The notes below the pieces were generated by a model. The model was given only the letters and a program-made list of their open reading frames with translations, was not told the origin of the DNA and searched no databases. DNA of 64,000 nt from Mycoplasma procyoni (lineage in GTDB: Bacteria > Bacillota_I > Bacilli_A > Mycoplasmatales > Metamycoplasmataceae), in assembly GCF_017052595.1 (NCBI RefSeq), contig NZ_JAFIDB010000002.1, forward strand, positions 62,001 to 126,000, written 5' to 3'. The position numbers were made by a program, and so were the translations under genes. Below are positions 38,071 through 49,200 of this stretch, piece after piece (positions within the stretch are counted from its first letter, which is position 1; each line of letters starts with the position of its first letter).

Positions 38071-40585
38071 TTATAAATTCCTTTTTGAATTTCTGTTCAA
38101 CAGCTGCTCATAACTCTTTTTGTTTTTGGAAGGCAAGCGGTTTTGGAGGTAGTGAAAGCGCTCCGACTTTTTCAACAACATAAGAAGCAACTACATTAGA
38201 ATCAAAGACTTTTTCAATTAGTTCTAAATTGAACTCAAGTTTCTTTTTAGTTCCTGAATTAAGACCAAGTCATTTGGCAATGAAAGTTCCAAAGAAAGCA
38301 TCTCCAGCTCCTGTTGTATCGATTTGTTCTGCTTTTCTAGAAGGAACAACAAAGTGTTTTTGATTTAAATAAACAAGAGTTCCTTCTTTTCCTAAAGTCA
38401 CTAAAAACACTTTATTTTCATAAACAGCAAGCTTTTGTAGTGCCGATTCAAGATCTTCTGTATTTGTAACTAAAAGTAGTTCTTCTTTTGAGAATTTAAC
38501 AAAATCAGCATATTCAATGAACTCATTTGTTTTTTCTAAAAAGGAATCTAGTTGATCTTTGTATAGTGCTTCTCTGTAGTTAGGATCAAAGAAGATTGGT
38601 TTGTTTTCTGTTTTAGCTTTTTGAGCTAATTTTCTGTATGTTTGGAATAGATCACCACCTAAAAAGGCAGTTGCAGATACTAAAGCAAGCGCACTAAATT
38701 TTTTGTTTTTGATTCTTTCGTAGTTAAGATCTTTATCAGCTCCACGAATGAATTCAAAACTTCTTTCACCTGCTTTATTTAATTTAACAATTGCTCTTGT
38801 TGTGTATTTGTCTTCTTGTCAAAAAATATTGTCTCCATCTAAATCTCATTTTGCTCTAGTTTCTAATATTTTTGCAAAATTTTTATCTTTACCTCCGACC
38901 ATTCCACAGAAAGCGCTGTTTATGTCTTGGTGCTTAATTGCTACCGCAACATTAAAGGAAGCTCCACCAATTTCTTCGTGTTTTTTTCTTCCGATTCTGT
39001 ATTCATCGAACACAAGTTCTCCAGGAACTAAAACGTTATGTCCATAGTCTCAATCAATTGAAATTGGCTTAATATCTCCTTTTCAAACATCAAGATTTTT
39101 TGGTGAAAAAGTAAGATCTCCATCGATAAAGTATTTTATTGTGAAGGCTTTTTGACCACCATTAAAGTGAATTTCAATTAATGAAGAGTCTAAAATCATA
39201 CTAAATTCAGTCGCATCAGGGATATCTCTTGTGATGATGTTAGGAGAAGTTTTAGAAACAATTTCTGTCATTTGTTCTCTATTAACAATCAGTTTTCCTC
39301 TTTTGTATTCAAAAGTAATTAAACCTAAAATATTACCTTTTTCATCATGCCCTTCAATCTTAAATGATCAACTCTTTTTATTTGCTCTTGCATGAAATAC
39401 TGCTTGTCTTTTGTATTTATCTAAAACTACAGGCGAAGAAGTGAACTCATAATCATCAAATAAGTAATCAACTTTTTTGATGTATTGAGTTTCTAATTTA
39501 TTTTCAGGAGAAATTCAGAACTGTCTTGGTAATGTTAGTGAGTTAGCATAGTGATAATCAAAAGTTGCCACAGATTCTGTTTCTGGGTTTCCTGCTCAAG
39601 CTATAAAGTGAGCATTTTGATCATCTGGATTATTCATAATTTGTGGTGCATAAAAATCCGGACCAAGGTCTAAAAGATCTCAGCTTTCAACCTCAAATTC
39701 CAGTGTGTCTCAATTCATTTGTCCTAATAAATAAATTGAAACATCTCTGTTTTGATTGTCTTTTTCATAAAAATAAGCACCTTGTGTTGAAATAAATAAA
39801 ACATCTACAAAGGCATTGTAAGTAAAACTTGGACACTCAAACATAAAGGCATCTTCGAGTTGTTTTGGTGCATTAATAAACTTAATTTCACCAATTCACT
39901 CAAATTTAGAATCAGCTTTTTTAGATCTGTATACAGCGATTTTCCCTTTTGATTCTAAATTTTGAGCACCTAAAAGTAAATAGTAATAACCATCTTTTTT
40001 AAATACATAAGGATCTCTAAAGTGTCTTGTGTATTTTGTTTTATCAACTGAAAAAAGTAGTTTTTTAGTTTTTTCAGTTTCTTTTCAGTTGTCATTAAAT
40101 TTAGCAACCATGATGTTTGAAGTTGCTTCTTTTGAGCCATAAGTATTATTTTCTTTTATATTACCTGTGTAATATAAAAGTGTGCTTTTGTTGTCTGAAA
40201 TAGCAGAACCAGAGTAGATTCCGTTTGCATCATATTCATTTGAAGGTCTTAGACCAATTAAATGGTGCTTAAATTCTCTAAAGTTAGTTGTACTAAAATA
40301 AGCTTGATGCTTGTTTGCATGAATTGGATCAAAGGGATTTCATTGATAAAAAATGTAGTAAGTTCCTTTGTGGCAAACATAGTTATTTGGATCATTTAAT
40401 AATCCAGAATAAGCAGAAAGGTGAAGTCTATTGTAGTAGACATCACCTTTTGTAATTAAGTGTTTTTGATATAATTCAGCAATTGAATTATCATCAAAAA
40501 CTTTAGTTTTATTTTTTTGTTCTTGATAGAGTTTTTCAATTTTTGAAAGTGTTGTTTGATATTTTTGTTCTTTTTTATTAAGCAT
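38054..40585 (-). CDS. Fusion: GH32 sucrose-6-phosphate hydrolase + PfkB fructokinase
   Basis: One 843-residue frame without TAA/TAG, read through several TGA Trp codons. Residues about 45-490 are a GH32 beta-fructosidase with all three acidic motifs: NDPNN (64-68, nucleophile D65), RDP (189-191) and EC (249-250, acid/base E249). After a linker of roughly 10-20 residues, about 515-843 is a PfkB carbohydrate kinase: NVLVPGELVFDEY start, GGASFNVA, and GAGDAF with catalytic D762. It would split sucrose-6-phosphate into glucose-6-phosphate and fructose and phosphorylate the fructose. Usually these are separate proteins (ScrB, ScrK). It overlaps the sucrose EIIBC gene by 8 bases. Confidence 0.9.
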
Positions 40586-42146
40586 TTTCCTTTATAAATT
40601 CCTTAAGAGCTTTTTTACCAAATGTTTTTGAAAAAATAAATGTTAGAGTAGCTGAGGAAATTGAAGCAATTACTGAAGCAATTGCAATGTTTGCCATTGG
40701 AGCAAGTGCTCTGTGGAAGAACATTTTGTTTCCTCATGGAACTAATTTTTCATAAGCATCATAGTATTTAACTAAAGCATCGCTCTTAACAGGAGAGAAT
40801 TGAATAAATCCAAGTCATGAAGCTGAACCTAATGAACTTGCTACTGTTTGTGACATTCCTACTCAGTATCCTCCAATACCAGCTGAAATTGAAGCAGCTA
40901 ACATAGGGAAGAATAGTGGAATATTTGTACCAAACATTGCTGGTTCAGTAATTCCTAAATTAGCAGCAATACCTGATGAAAGAGCTGATGATGCTAGTTT
41001 TTGTGATTTTTTGTAAAGAATAACAAACATCATTAGAGCAGCAACCCCTTGTGCAATGTTTGAAACAGTTGCAATAGAAGTAATTCAAGTAAATCCTTGT
41101 GAAGCTATTAATTGAGCTTCAATTGCTGTAAATCCTTGGTGTAGTCCTGTTACAACTATAAATGGATAAGCCATACCAATTAATAATCCACCTAAACCAA
41201 ACCCTGGGAAGTTTGTGTAAGTAAAGATTGCATTAGCAGCATAACCAATTCCGATTCCGATGTATCTTCCAATTGGACCTACAAATCAGAATCCAAAGAA
41301 GACACTGAATACTACAGTTACTAAAGGAACTACAACGATTGCAAGTGCTTCTGGTGTGTATTTTTTAAGTAATTTTTCTACATAATAAGCCATTGCAATA
41401 ATTAATAGAACTGGGAAGATTTGTGCTTGATATCCAATGAATTTTCATTGGAAGAATGAAACAAATGAAGGGAATAGAGCAAAAGCGCCTTCTACTTCTT
41501 TTGCATTTGAAGAATTTCATCCATTTACTAAAGCTGGTGAGATCATTATTAGACCAATTGCAAGACCTAAAAATGGATTTCCGCCGAACTTTTTCATTGC
41601 TGTATAACCCACTAAAGCAGGTAGTCCACCTAAAATTGCTCCACCAATTAATTCAAAGAATTTAGCAGCACCTTTTGCAGATTCGCTATTTGAAACTGTT
41701 GAAATAAAGGATGTTAGAGCAAGAGAGATCCCTCCTGCAATAAACACAGGGATTAATGGTACAAAGATCTCTGAAAATGATCTAACTAGTCATCTTAAAA
41801 CTAAAAATAAATTACTTTTAAATGATAACTCAGGATTTCAGAGTTTTTTCTTTGTGCTTGTTTGTTGTTTGTTTTCTGTTGTGTTGTTGTTATTTAGATA
41901 ATTATTTAAATTATCAACTACTTTGTTTACTGTCCCTGGACCATAAATAACTTGGTATTGATCACCTTCTAAAGTAGCACCTTTAGCAAGTGCTACTTTT
42001 GAAAGTTTTTTAAGATCAATTTTAGTTTGGTCATGAACATAAACTCTTAATCTTGTGGCACAGTTAAAATATTGTTTAATATTTTCTTTACCACCTAATG
42101 CTTCAACGACTTCTTTTGAAACATTATCTCAATCAAATTTTTGCAT
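40578..42146 (-). CDS. scrA: Sucrose-type PTS enzyme IIBC
   Basis: A 522-residue transporter. The N-terminal EIIB has the phosphorylated Cys in QYFNCATRLRVYVHD (about residues 25-39), then a short Asn/Thr-rich linker and EIIC with about ten membrane segments. No EIIA domain is fused, so phosphate must come from another EIIA, plausibly that of PtsG. The next gene (GH32-PfkB) supports sucrose as substrate; trehalose or another beta-glucoside is less likely. It begins with AAAGGACAAA-ATG, behind a promoter carrying the palindrome. Confidence 0.88.
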
Positions 42147-42176
42147 TTTGTCCTTTCTAAAAAACTTTATACTCTA

Positions 42177-42182
42177 ATTATA
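42177..42182 (-). promoter_or_regulatory. Sucrose operon promoter -10 box
   Basis: TATAAT on the minus strand, 31 bases before the EIIBC start. Confidence 0.5.
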
Positions 42183-42205
42183 AAATTTTAGAAATCAAAA
42201 TACAC

Positions 42206-42223
42206 AACTTGTTGATACAAGTT
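42206..42223. promoter_or_regulatory. Putative GntR operator at sucrose operon
   Basis: AACTTGT-TGAT-ACAAGTT. It abuts the expected -35 position, upstream of the -10 box. Arms are identical to those at ptsG. Confidence 0.7.
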
Positions 42224-42258
42224 AATTTTATCAATAAGTCATGTATTTAAAAACTATT

Positions 42259-43236
42259 TTATGATTTAAACATTGAACATAATTGCTCTATGTGTTTTTG
42301 AATGAATTTTTCAACTTCAAAAACACTACCATTTTGTTTAATTACTTTGATTGTGTAGCGATAGGGAAGTAATTGTTTGTTTTCTAAACAAAACTTGATT
42401 TCATTGTAATCAATGTATTCAAAATCTTTAAAATCACTCTTTTTCATTTCATTAACAATGTATTTCATTTGTGTATGATGAAAAAATGTTTGCAAGCTTT
42501 TTGAGTGAACTAAGTGATTTCTAAGATCTTTATAGAAAATAAGACTATTTTCAATTTCTAGAATATCTTTATATTCTAAAACACTGAAATTTCAGTGTTT
42601 ATTGATTCTTTTAATTAAAGTTGTTTTAAATTCGGACTCAATTCTATTAGATTTTAGAATTGAAACTAAAAAATCAACTAAAGAACCAAAAGATAATTCT
42701 CTTGAGTTTTCAAACATATCTTTTGTTTTTTGAAAAACAACATAAAAGTTATGTTTTTCAAAGTTTTCGATTTTGTGTTCTAAAAACTCAAATCAGTTTT
42801 TAGAATCAATATTTTCTAGTTCCATATAAAAAGAAATGAAATTAAAAACTAAAGAACGGATTCTTCCTTCTAGTTTAATGAAATTAGAAAGTAAATGACT
42901 TGAAAAATGCTTATTTTTGTTTTCAAGTTGTTCTAGAAAACCAAATCTAAAAGTGATGTTTCTATCTCTGTTGTGTTGTTTGCAATCGCAAACAAACTCA
43001 TCATGCATTTCCGGAAACAATTGATTTAAAGCAATCTTTTGTTTAATTATTTTTGTTATTTGTTCTGGAGTTTTAAGTTCTTGGATAATGTGTTTATAAT
43101 TATCGATAATTCAAATATAGTGATGATTTTCTAAAAAATCATACACTATTTGTTTTTGTTCTTCTTTAAACAAAATACCTCTATTTTTGAGTTCTTGAAT
43201 CTGTTTTTCAAAGTTAAAAATATCTAGTTTAGCCAT
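42259..43236 (-). CDS. Hypothetical protein with HEPN-like motif
   Basis: A 325-residue, largely helical soluble protein with TGA Trp codons. I do not recognise the full-length family. Residues 239-244, in a segment reading FYKDLRNHLVHSK, form R-x4-H, the catalytic signature of HEPN RNase domains found in toxins and abortive-infection proteins. A Cys pair (CDCKQ) is mid-protein. The start at 43236 (MAKLDIFNFEKQ) is preferred over the longer frame to 43350, which runs into the preceding terminator. No antitoxin-like small gene is adjacent. A defence role is a suggestion only. Confidence 0.6.
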
Positions 43237-43277
43237 ATTTAAATTATATTGCTTTTGGATTTTAAAAGGCAACAAAA

Positions 43278-43298
43278 AATTGGCAATTACTGCCAATT
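43278..43298 (-). terminator. Terminator after 147-residue membrane gene
   Basis: AATTGGCA/TGCCAATT, 8-bp stem and 5-base loop, then TTTTTT on the minus strand. Confidence 0.85.
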
Positions 43299-43303
43299 GT
43301 GTT

Positions 43304-43747
43304 TTAGTTAAGTTTTTTGATTTGTGAAATTGTAATTGCTCCTGTAACAATAGGAACTATTAATGCTGCTATTTTAATAAATGTTCCCGCTAAAGGTATT
43401 CAACCAAGTAACAGACCTACAATTACTAAAACTAATGTTGCTATTCATAAACCAAATAAATTTACTAGATAATTTTCTTTCTTTAAATCTAGATATTTAA
43501 CAAAAGCAATTATCACAACAACAAGTAGTGCTATTGATAAAAATACAGTAAATAGTATTGATAATAGTGAAAATGCTGCTGCTCCTGTAGCTGCTGCTAC
43601 AGCTCCGTTTGCATTTTGAGTTGTTGCAGCAACTGTAAATACAGCAATATTTACTATTCAAAAGATAATATCTAAAGCAACTCCAACTGATAAGATAGCA
43701 ATTAGAGCAATAGATAGCTTTTTAAGAGTTGTTAATTTATTGTTCAT
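43304..43747 (-). CDS. Four-helix membrane protein, unknown
   Basis: A 147-residue protein with four hydrophobic helices separated by short loops, with an Ala/Gly-rich loop (TQNANGAVAAATGAAA) after the first helix. It has no signal-cleavage or lipobox. The ribosome site GAAAGGAGAGAA precedes the ATG. A T18 tract on its coding strand lies 34 bases upstream of the start, so expression could vary with tract length. Family not recognised. Confidence 0.7.
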
Positions 43748-43772
43748 TTCTCTCCTTTCGTTTGCTTGAGAG

Positions 43773-43956
43773 AATCTTACAAAAAAAAAAAAAAAAAACA
43801 AAGCCTTTGCTTAATATAACTAAATCCTCTTTTCTGTTTTGACTATTGTTTACATTTATCTTACAGCACTTTTCTCTCCTTTAGAAAACAAAAAAAAACA
43901 TTACCAATAATTGATAATGTTTTGACGTTTATATAGGAATTTGTGTTATTTTTGTT
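43773..43956 (-). repeat. Intergenic cassette copy A with A18 tract
   Basis: A homologous copy of 46045-46225. From right to left: remnant of the last codons of a DUF31-type gene (ending like TTATTTTTGTT on plus), a terminator hairpin (43898-43920), an AAAGGAGAGAAAA ribosome-like block with no gene behind it, a diverged core, and an 18-base A tract (43781-43798; T on the coding strand) just upstream of the membrane gene. Confidence 0.85.
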
Positions 43957-44028
43957 CTTAAATTATTTTAGATTTAAAATGTTTTAATTAACAAAATACT
44001 GAATTAACAGAATGTTTTTTAGTTTATT

Positions 44029-45981
44029 CTAATTGGTCTGTGTTTTAATTTTTCCTGTTTGTTTGTTTATTTTTTGTGCTAGTTCATCAAGTAATACTTG
44101 ATTAGTTTTTTCTCCAGGAACATTAGCTTCGCCGCTTACAGTCATAAACGGAATTGCTAAATCTGATTCCATTTTTTCTCTATTATATTTATTTGTTTCT
44201 GGTAATAATTCCTTGAATTTAGCAATCGCTTTGTCTAGTGAAGCTTGAGCGATTGTTTTTTTATCATCTGAAAGTGAAGATTTAGAAACATCTGTGAAAC
44301 CATCGTAGTATCCTAAATAAACGTGTGCGTTTTGACCTTCCGCTCCTTCTTTAAATTCAGGAATAATATTTGAATTAGTTCCTTTTTGAATAAATAGATC
44401 TGTTAGAACTCTGTACAGGGTTGCTCCAAGTCTTTTTTCGATTGAAGTAAAGAATAATTCTGCATCTGATTCAAAAGCTTTTGATTGGTCTGTGTCAACC
44501 CCGATAATTAGTTGTTCTTTATTTGCTTTTTTAACACCCTCTATGACGACATCTATAAGTTTTCCAGAAATAGGTAAAATGATTTTAGGTTCACTATTTT
44601 TAACTAAATAATCAACTTTTTCTCTTGAGTCAGGATTATCTGGATCGAAACCTGTGTAAAGAATGATTCGGTCGTCTGTTAATTTTGTCACCTTTTCATG
44701 TTCTTCATTGTATTTATAAATTCCTCCTAGATAACCTGCAATAAAGTTTGTTACCACAGCTGCCGGATGACCTCCAAACGCAACAGTCTTTCTTTTAGAA
44801 TCATCTTCTTCTGTTTGAGCTAAATAGTTTGCAGCAGCATATCCTGCTATTCATCCCGCTTCCTCTTGTCTATAATTTAAAGAAATAAACTGTCCTTTTG
44901 GGAGTTCGCTATCATCTTCATCTCAGTGAACAGCAATAATAATTGGATGTTTTGCATCAAATCTTGCCTTCTTGCTTGAGTTTTTATATCATCACTTAAA
45001 TGCATAACTGTGTTGGTATCCCGATAATACTCACACATTCATATCAGTTTCAAGTAGTTGATCATACAAATCAGAAATTTCAGATTCTTCAACTTCTACA
45101 TATCTACTTGTTTTGTTATTAGTCTGAAATGATTGTTTTGAAATAGCTTCTCAGAGCGATTGATTGAATGCTTTATCACTCACCTTACTATTGACTGTAA
45201 TTAACGCTATTTTTAAGTCCTTTGTTTTGTTAGAATTAATTGCTTCAGCAACTTCATCTGTTTTTTTAGCTACTAAATCACTTATTTCTGCATAGTCTGT
45301 TTTTGCATAATAATCATTTATTTTCTCATCATCAATTTTAAAATATTTAGAGTATGGAGACTCTTTTTCATTGTTTTTGTCGCCACCTTTGTTATTTGGT
45401 TCTTCATTATTTGAAGGAGTTGTTGGTTTGCTATTTTCAAAATTTGATTCGTGTACTGGAAACACTTTTCTATCTTCAATAATAAAATTTTTAAATAATC
45501 ATTTTTGTCCTTCTTTTTCAACAGAATAAAAATGTGATAAAGCGCTTCTAAATGCTTCTAAATTTAATCACGATGCTGAAACGGTAATATCTAAACTTAT
45601 TTTTATAGAACCTTTTTCTAAATCTGTTTTTATAGTTGGGAGAATTTCATCAAGAGAGTGAAGGTAGATAATATCATAATTCTGATTTAGATTTGAATTT
45701 AGAATTTTTGTAAGAGCTTGCTCTTTTTCATTTTCTGATAAATAACGGTATCTACCATTTTCACCCCTAGTTATAAGAAGGAGATTTTCTCTCACAAAAG
45801 TTACTGCACTTTCAAGTAATTTATTTCTATCATTTCATACTTCATTGTCACTTCTCTTTCATTTAAAAGTTCTTGAATCATCTGTATTTTCTTTATCTTT
45901 TGAAGAATTATTACATGAAACAATAGCAAATGAACTTAATGCTATTGCAGGAGTAATAAAACTAATTAATTTCTTTTTCAT
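44029..45981 (-). CDS. BMP-family (PnrA-like) surface lipoprotein
   Basis: A 650-residue lipoprotein, TGA-rich, with lipobox IVSC (Cys about residue 23). The C-terminal two thirds contain the basic-membrane-protein fold, as in mycoplasma P48 and nucleoside-binding PnrA: periplasmic-binding-like segments such as NYRQEEAGWIAGYAAANYL, TVAFGGHPAAVVTNFIAGYLGG and LIIGVDTDQS. It is longer than typical (about 350-470), with a Pro/Asn/Gly/Lys-rich insert (about 175-200). No nucleoside ABC transporter genes are adjacent. A possible phase-variable promoter lies upstream (A18 at 46053-46070). Confidence 0.85.
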
Positions 45982-46044
45982 ATTTGTTCCTTTCTTGTTA
46001 AAAATTTTATTAGCTTACATAAATTTTCTTTATATATACAAGAA

Positions 46045-46225
46045 AATCTTACAAAAAAAAAAAAAAAAAACAAAGCCTTTACTTAATATAGCTAAATCCT
46101 TATTTTTGTTTTGTCTGTTATGAGTGTTTGTTTTTCAGTACTTTTCTCTCCTTTAGAAAACAAAAAACATTACCAATTATTGATAATGTTTTGACTTTTA
46201 TACAGGAATTTGTGTTATTTTTGTT
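46045..46225 (-). repeat. Intergenic cassette copy B with A18 tract
   Basis: Second copy of the cassette at 43773-43956. It begins within the last codons of the 1702-residue protease gene and contains its terminator hairpin (46067-46089), an orphan AAAGGAGAGAAAA block and an 18-base A tract (46053-46070; T on the coding strand). TATATA-like -10 sequences lie between the tract and the BMP gene. Confidence 0.85.
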
Positions 46226-49200
46226 TTTCTTCTTTATAAATATCACTGTATTTATTTGGATAGAGATAGCTAACTTTTTTAACTTTATTATAAAAAGTGT
46301 TTGGGTTATAAATATTTGTTTCTGTTCCCATAAATGAGAATCTTTGTGTGTCTGCTATTACAAAGTTAGAAAAAGTATTTAGATTTCCGTTTGTATCAAT
46401 TCCTATTAGTTTTCCTTCGTGATCGTATGTTCCTGAACTTGAAGAACCACTATATAAATCGATGTTTTGTGCTTCTAATTTAATTGAAGGTCTTGAAGCA
46501 TAAACAACTCCTCCTTGAGGAGAACGAACAACTTTAAATCCATTGTATCCATATAGATATTCACGATATCTTGCTTCATATGTGCTTTCTGGATTTACAG
46601 GAACTTTATCTTTAGGAATTGAACCCATATAGAAATTAAGGTTAGAATAAGTATTAATATATTTACCTAAATCAGATTGTTTAAGAGGTTTTAGATTTTT
46701 GAAATCTAAAAATCTCTTAATTGCATTTTTCTCTCTTTGTTCCAGTTTTTTGCCATTGTGAACATAAGTATCTAAATCAACATTTTGGAATTTATTGAAA
46801 ATTGGTTTTAGATCTACAATTGCAACAACCATATCAATGATTTTTTCTCTATTGATTTCTTTTTGTTTTTCAGCGTTTTCATTTTTTTCTATTTCAACAA
46901 CTTCTCCCATGTTGTCATATTGTTTTCCAAATGGATTTTCTAATGAACTACTGAAATCAGAAAACATTTCAAAATGAATTTTGTTTTCATCTTCGATTGG
47001 ATTTCCTTTTGGATTAAACTCAAAAATATTACCTAAAAGTGGAATTGTTTTTTCTCTTTCTTTTCCACCTTCTGTTTCAGGAGCATATTTATAGATAGGA
47101 GAAATTGGATTTGCTATTTCGTTTTTATTTAGTGGTGTTGAAGTTACTAATTCAATAATTTTGTTTTTAAGAACTTCTCTACCGTAAGCACTTTGAGACT
47201 TATCAGCAATTCCAGATTTTTCAGATCTGTTTGTATCTCAAACGTGGTAGTTTGCTACTGTATAGAAACGATAATCATTTGAATCATTGTTAATTTTTCC
47301 AATGATATTTCAAGTTCCATCACTTTGAGCTCACATTGAAAAGAGTCTTTTTCTTGCTTCCTCAATTCCTTTTGATTCGTTTTCAAGATATAAACGAGTT
47401 CTTGTTTCGTCTGCCGGAGTTTTAGGATCGAGCAGTTGTTCGTTTCTGTAAGTATCTTGAGAAGGGGCTAATGTTTTGATTTCATAAGTATCATTATAAC
47501 CAGTCTGATGTCCTTGAATTGAAAGGGCATCAACTTTTCTTGTTTCTTTAAATGAAAGTCTTTTTTGTGTTTCTGTTTCTGGTTGTACTCAATTTACAAA
47601 CATTGTAGCTACATTAATAAATGCTGAACGTTTTGAAGAGTTGTTGTGGAATCAAACTTCATTGTTGAAGGAAATATCATTGTTTCTTGTTTTAAGATCA
47701 AGTTGCAATTGATTGTTTGTTAAGCTTAAATCAAATCTGATGTTTGATTTGATTTTGTTAAACAATTCTTGTTGATAAGTTGAATCTTGAGCAAAGTAAT
47801 CAAACATGAAATCAACATCTTCAATTTTTGATTTTTCTTTTAGCTTTGAAAGTCCAACAGGAATTCTAATTCTTGAAACAATATCATTAAATTCTGTTCA
47901 GTCTTGCGGTGTTCTTGGATTTAGATCAAGTTCAAAAGTTAATCAAATGATTGTATCATCATAATTTGATTCATTTAATCCAACAATGCTACTTAAGTCT
48001 TTTGTAATAGTTGCTTTTGATTTGTTCTCATAAATTTTAAATAAAGTGTTTGCAAGAATTTCAGAAGGTTGGAATCAATGCATTTTTTGAACTACATTGT
48101 TTTTAATTAACTTAAATTCTTTTGTAGGCGCTTTGTCATCTTCTTTTACATTTTTATATCTTAATTGTTGGTTGTATCTATTAAAGTTGTAGTCTAATAA
48201 AGTATTGAAGTTATTTAATGAGTATTTAATTAGATTTTTGGTATCTGGTTGTGTTTGAGATTTTTTAGGTCTTCTTGAACTTGAAGCAGGTTTTGAGTTA
48301 TTGGCTATTGCATATAAGTCTTTTTTAGTGATGTCTAATTTATCAGAAGCTAAATTAGAATTTACAGAATTATCCTGTGTATTTGTTTGTAAAAGGTTTC
48401 TGAGTTGAATGTTTTCATTAGCTCAATTTAGTGAATAAACAAAGGATTTATTCTGTGTTTTAGTATCAATTCTTGGAATTAAATTAATGAAGCTGTTAGG
48501 ACTTACAATATCAATAGAACTTAAGGTGTATCTGATTTTTTCCTGGAATCCATCCATACTAAATTTAGCTAGATCATCAAAGTTGACATAGATTTTTTTG
48601 TAAGGTTGAATAGTGTGTGCGAGATCAAATTTCTGTTCTTCATTACTTGTCCCACCAAAAATATCGGTTTTAGGCACAAACACCTGTTTATCAACATCAA
48701 ATTTTAAAACAAATACTTTGTCTCATAAGTTTTGCAGTTGTTCGCTTGTTCAATTTAGACTTAAAGAACCATAAAGTTTTTTGTTTGCTTCATCTTTAAA
48801 TACTTCAAAATTTGAAATATTTAAGTTATTTAGATTAGGCATAGTAACATCAAAAATATAGTTTGAAGCAATATCATAATCAACTCTATCATGGTTATTA
48901 ATTTCAAGTTGAGTTATTACGAATTTACTTTGATATTTAGTTAATTGAGAAGTATTAAAACTTAAGTTATTTGAAGAAACGGAAGTGCTGATTCATTTTG
49001 TTCATGGACTTAAGTGATCTCATCCTTTTACTAAAACCCTTGCACTGGTGATGCTTTTGTTTGTTGTATTGTTTAGAGTTATGTTTACAGCGTCATTTTG
49101 AACAGCGATTGTATTAATTAAAATTTGATCTTTTAGAAGGTTTGAAGTTGATTCTTTATCACTGCTTTGATCTTTTTGTGGTTTTGCATTTTTAATTGCA

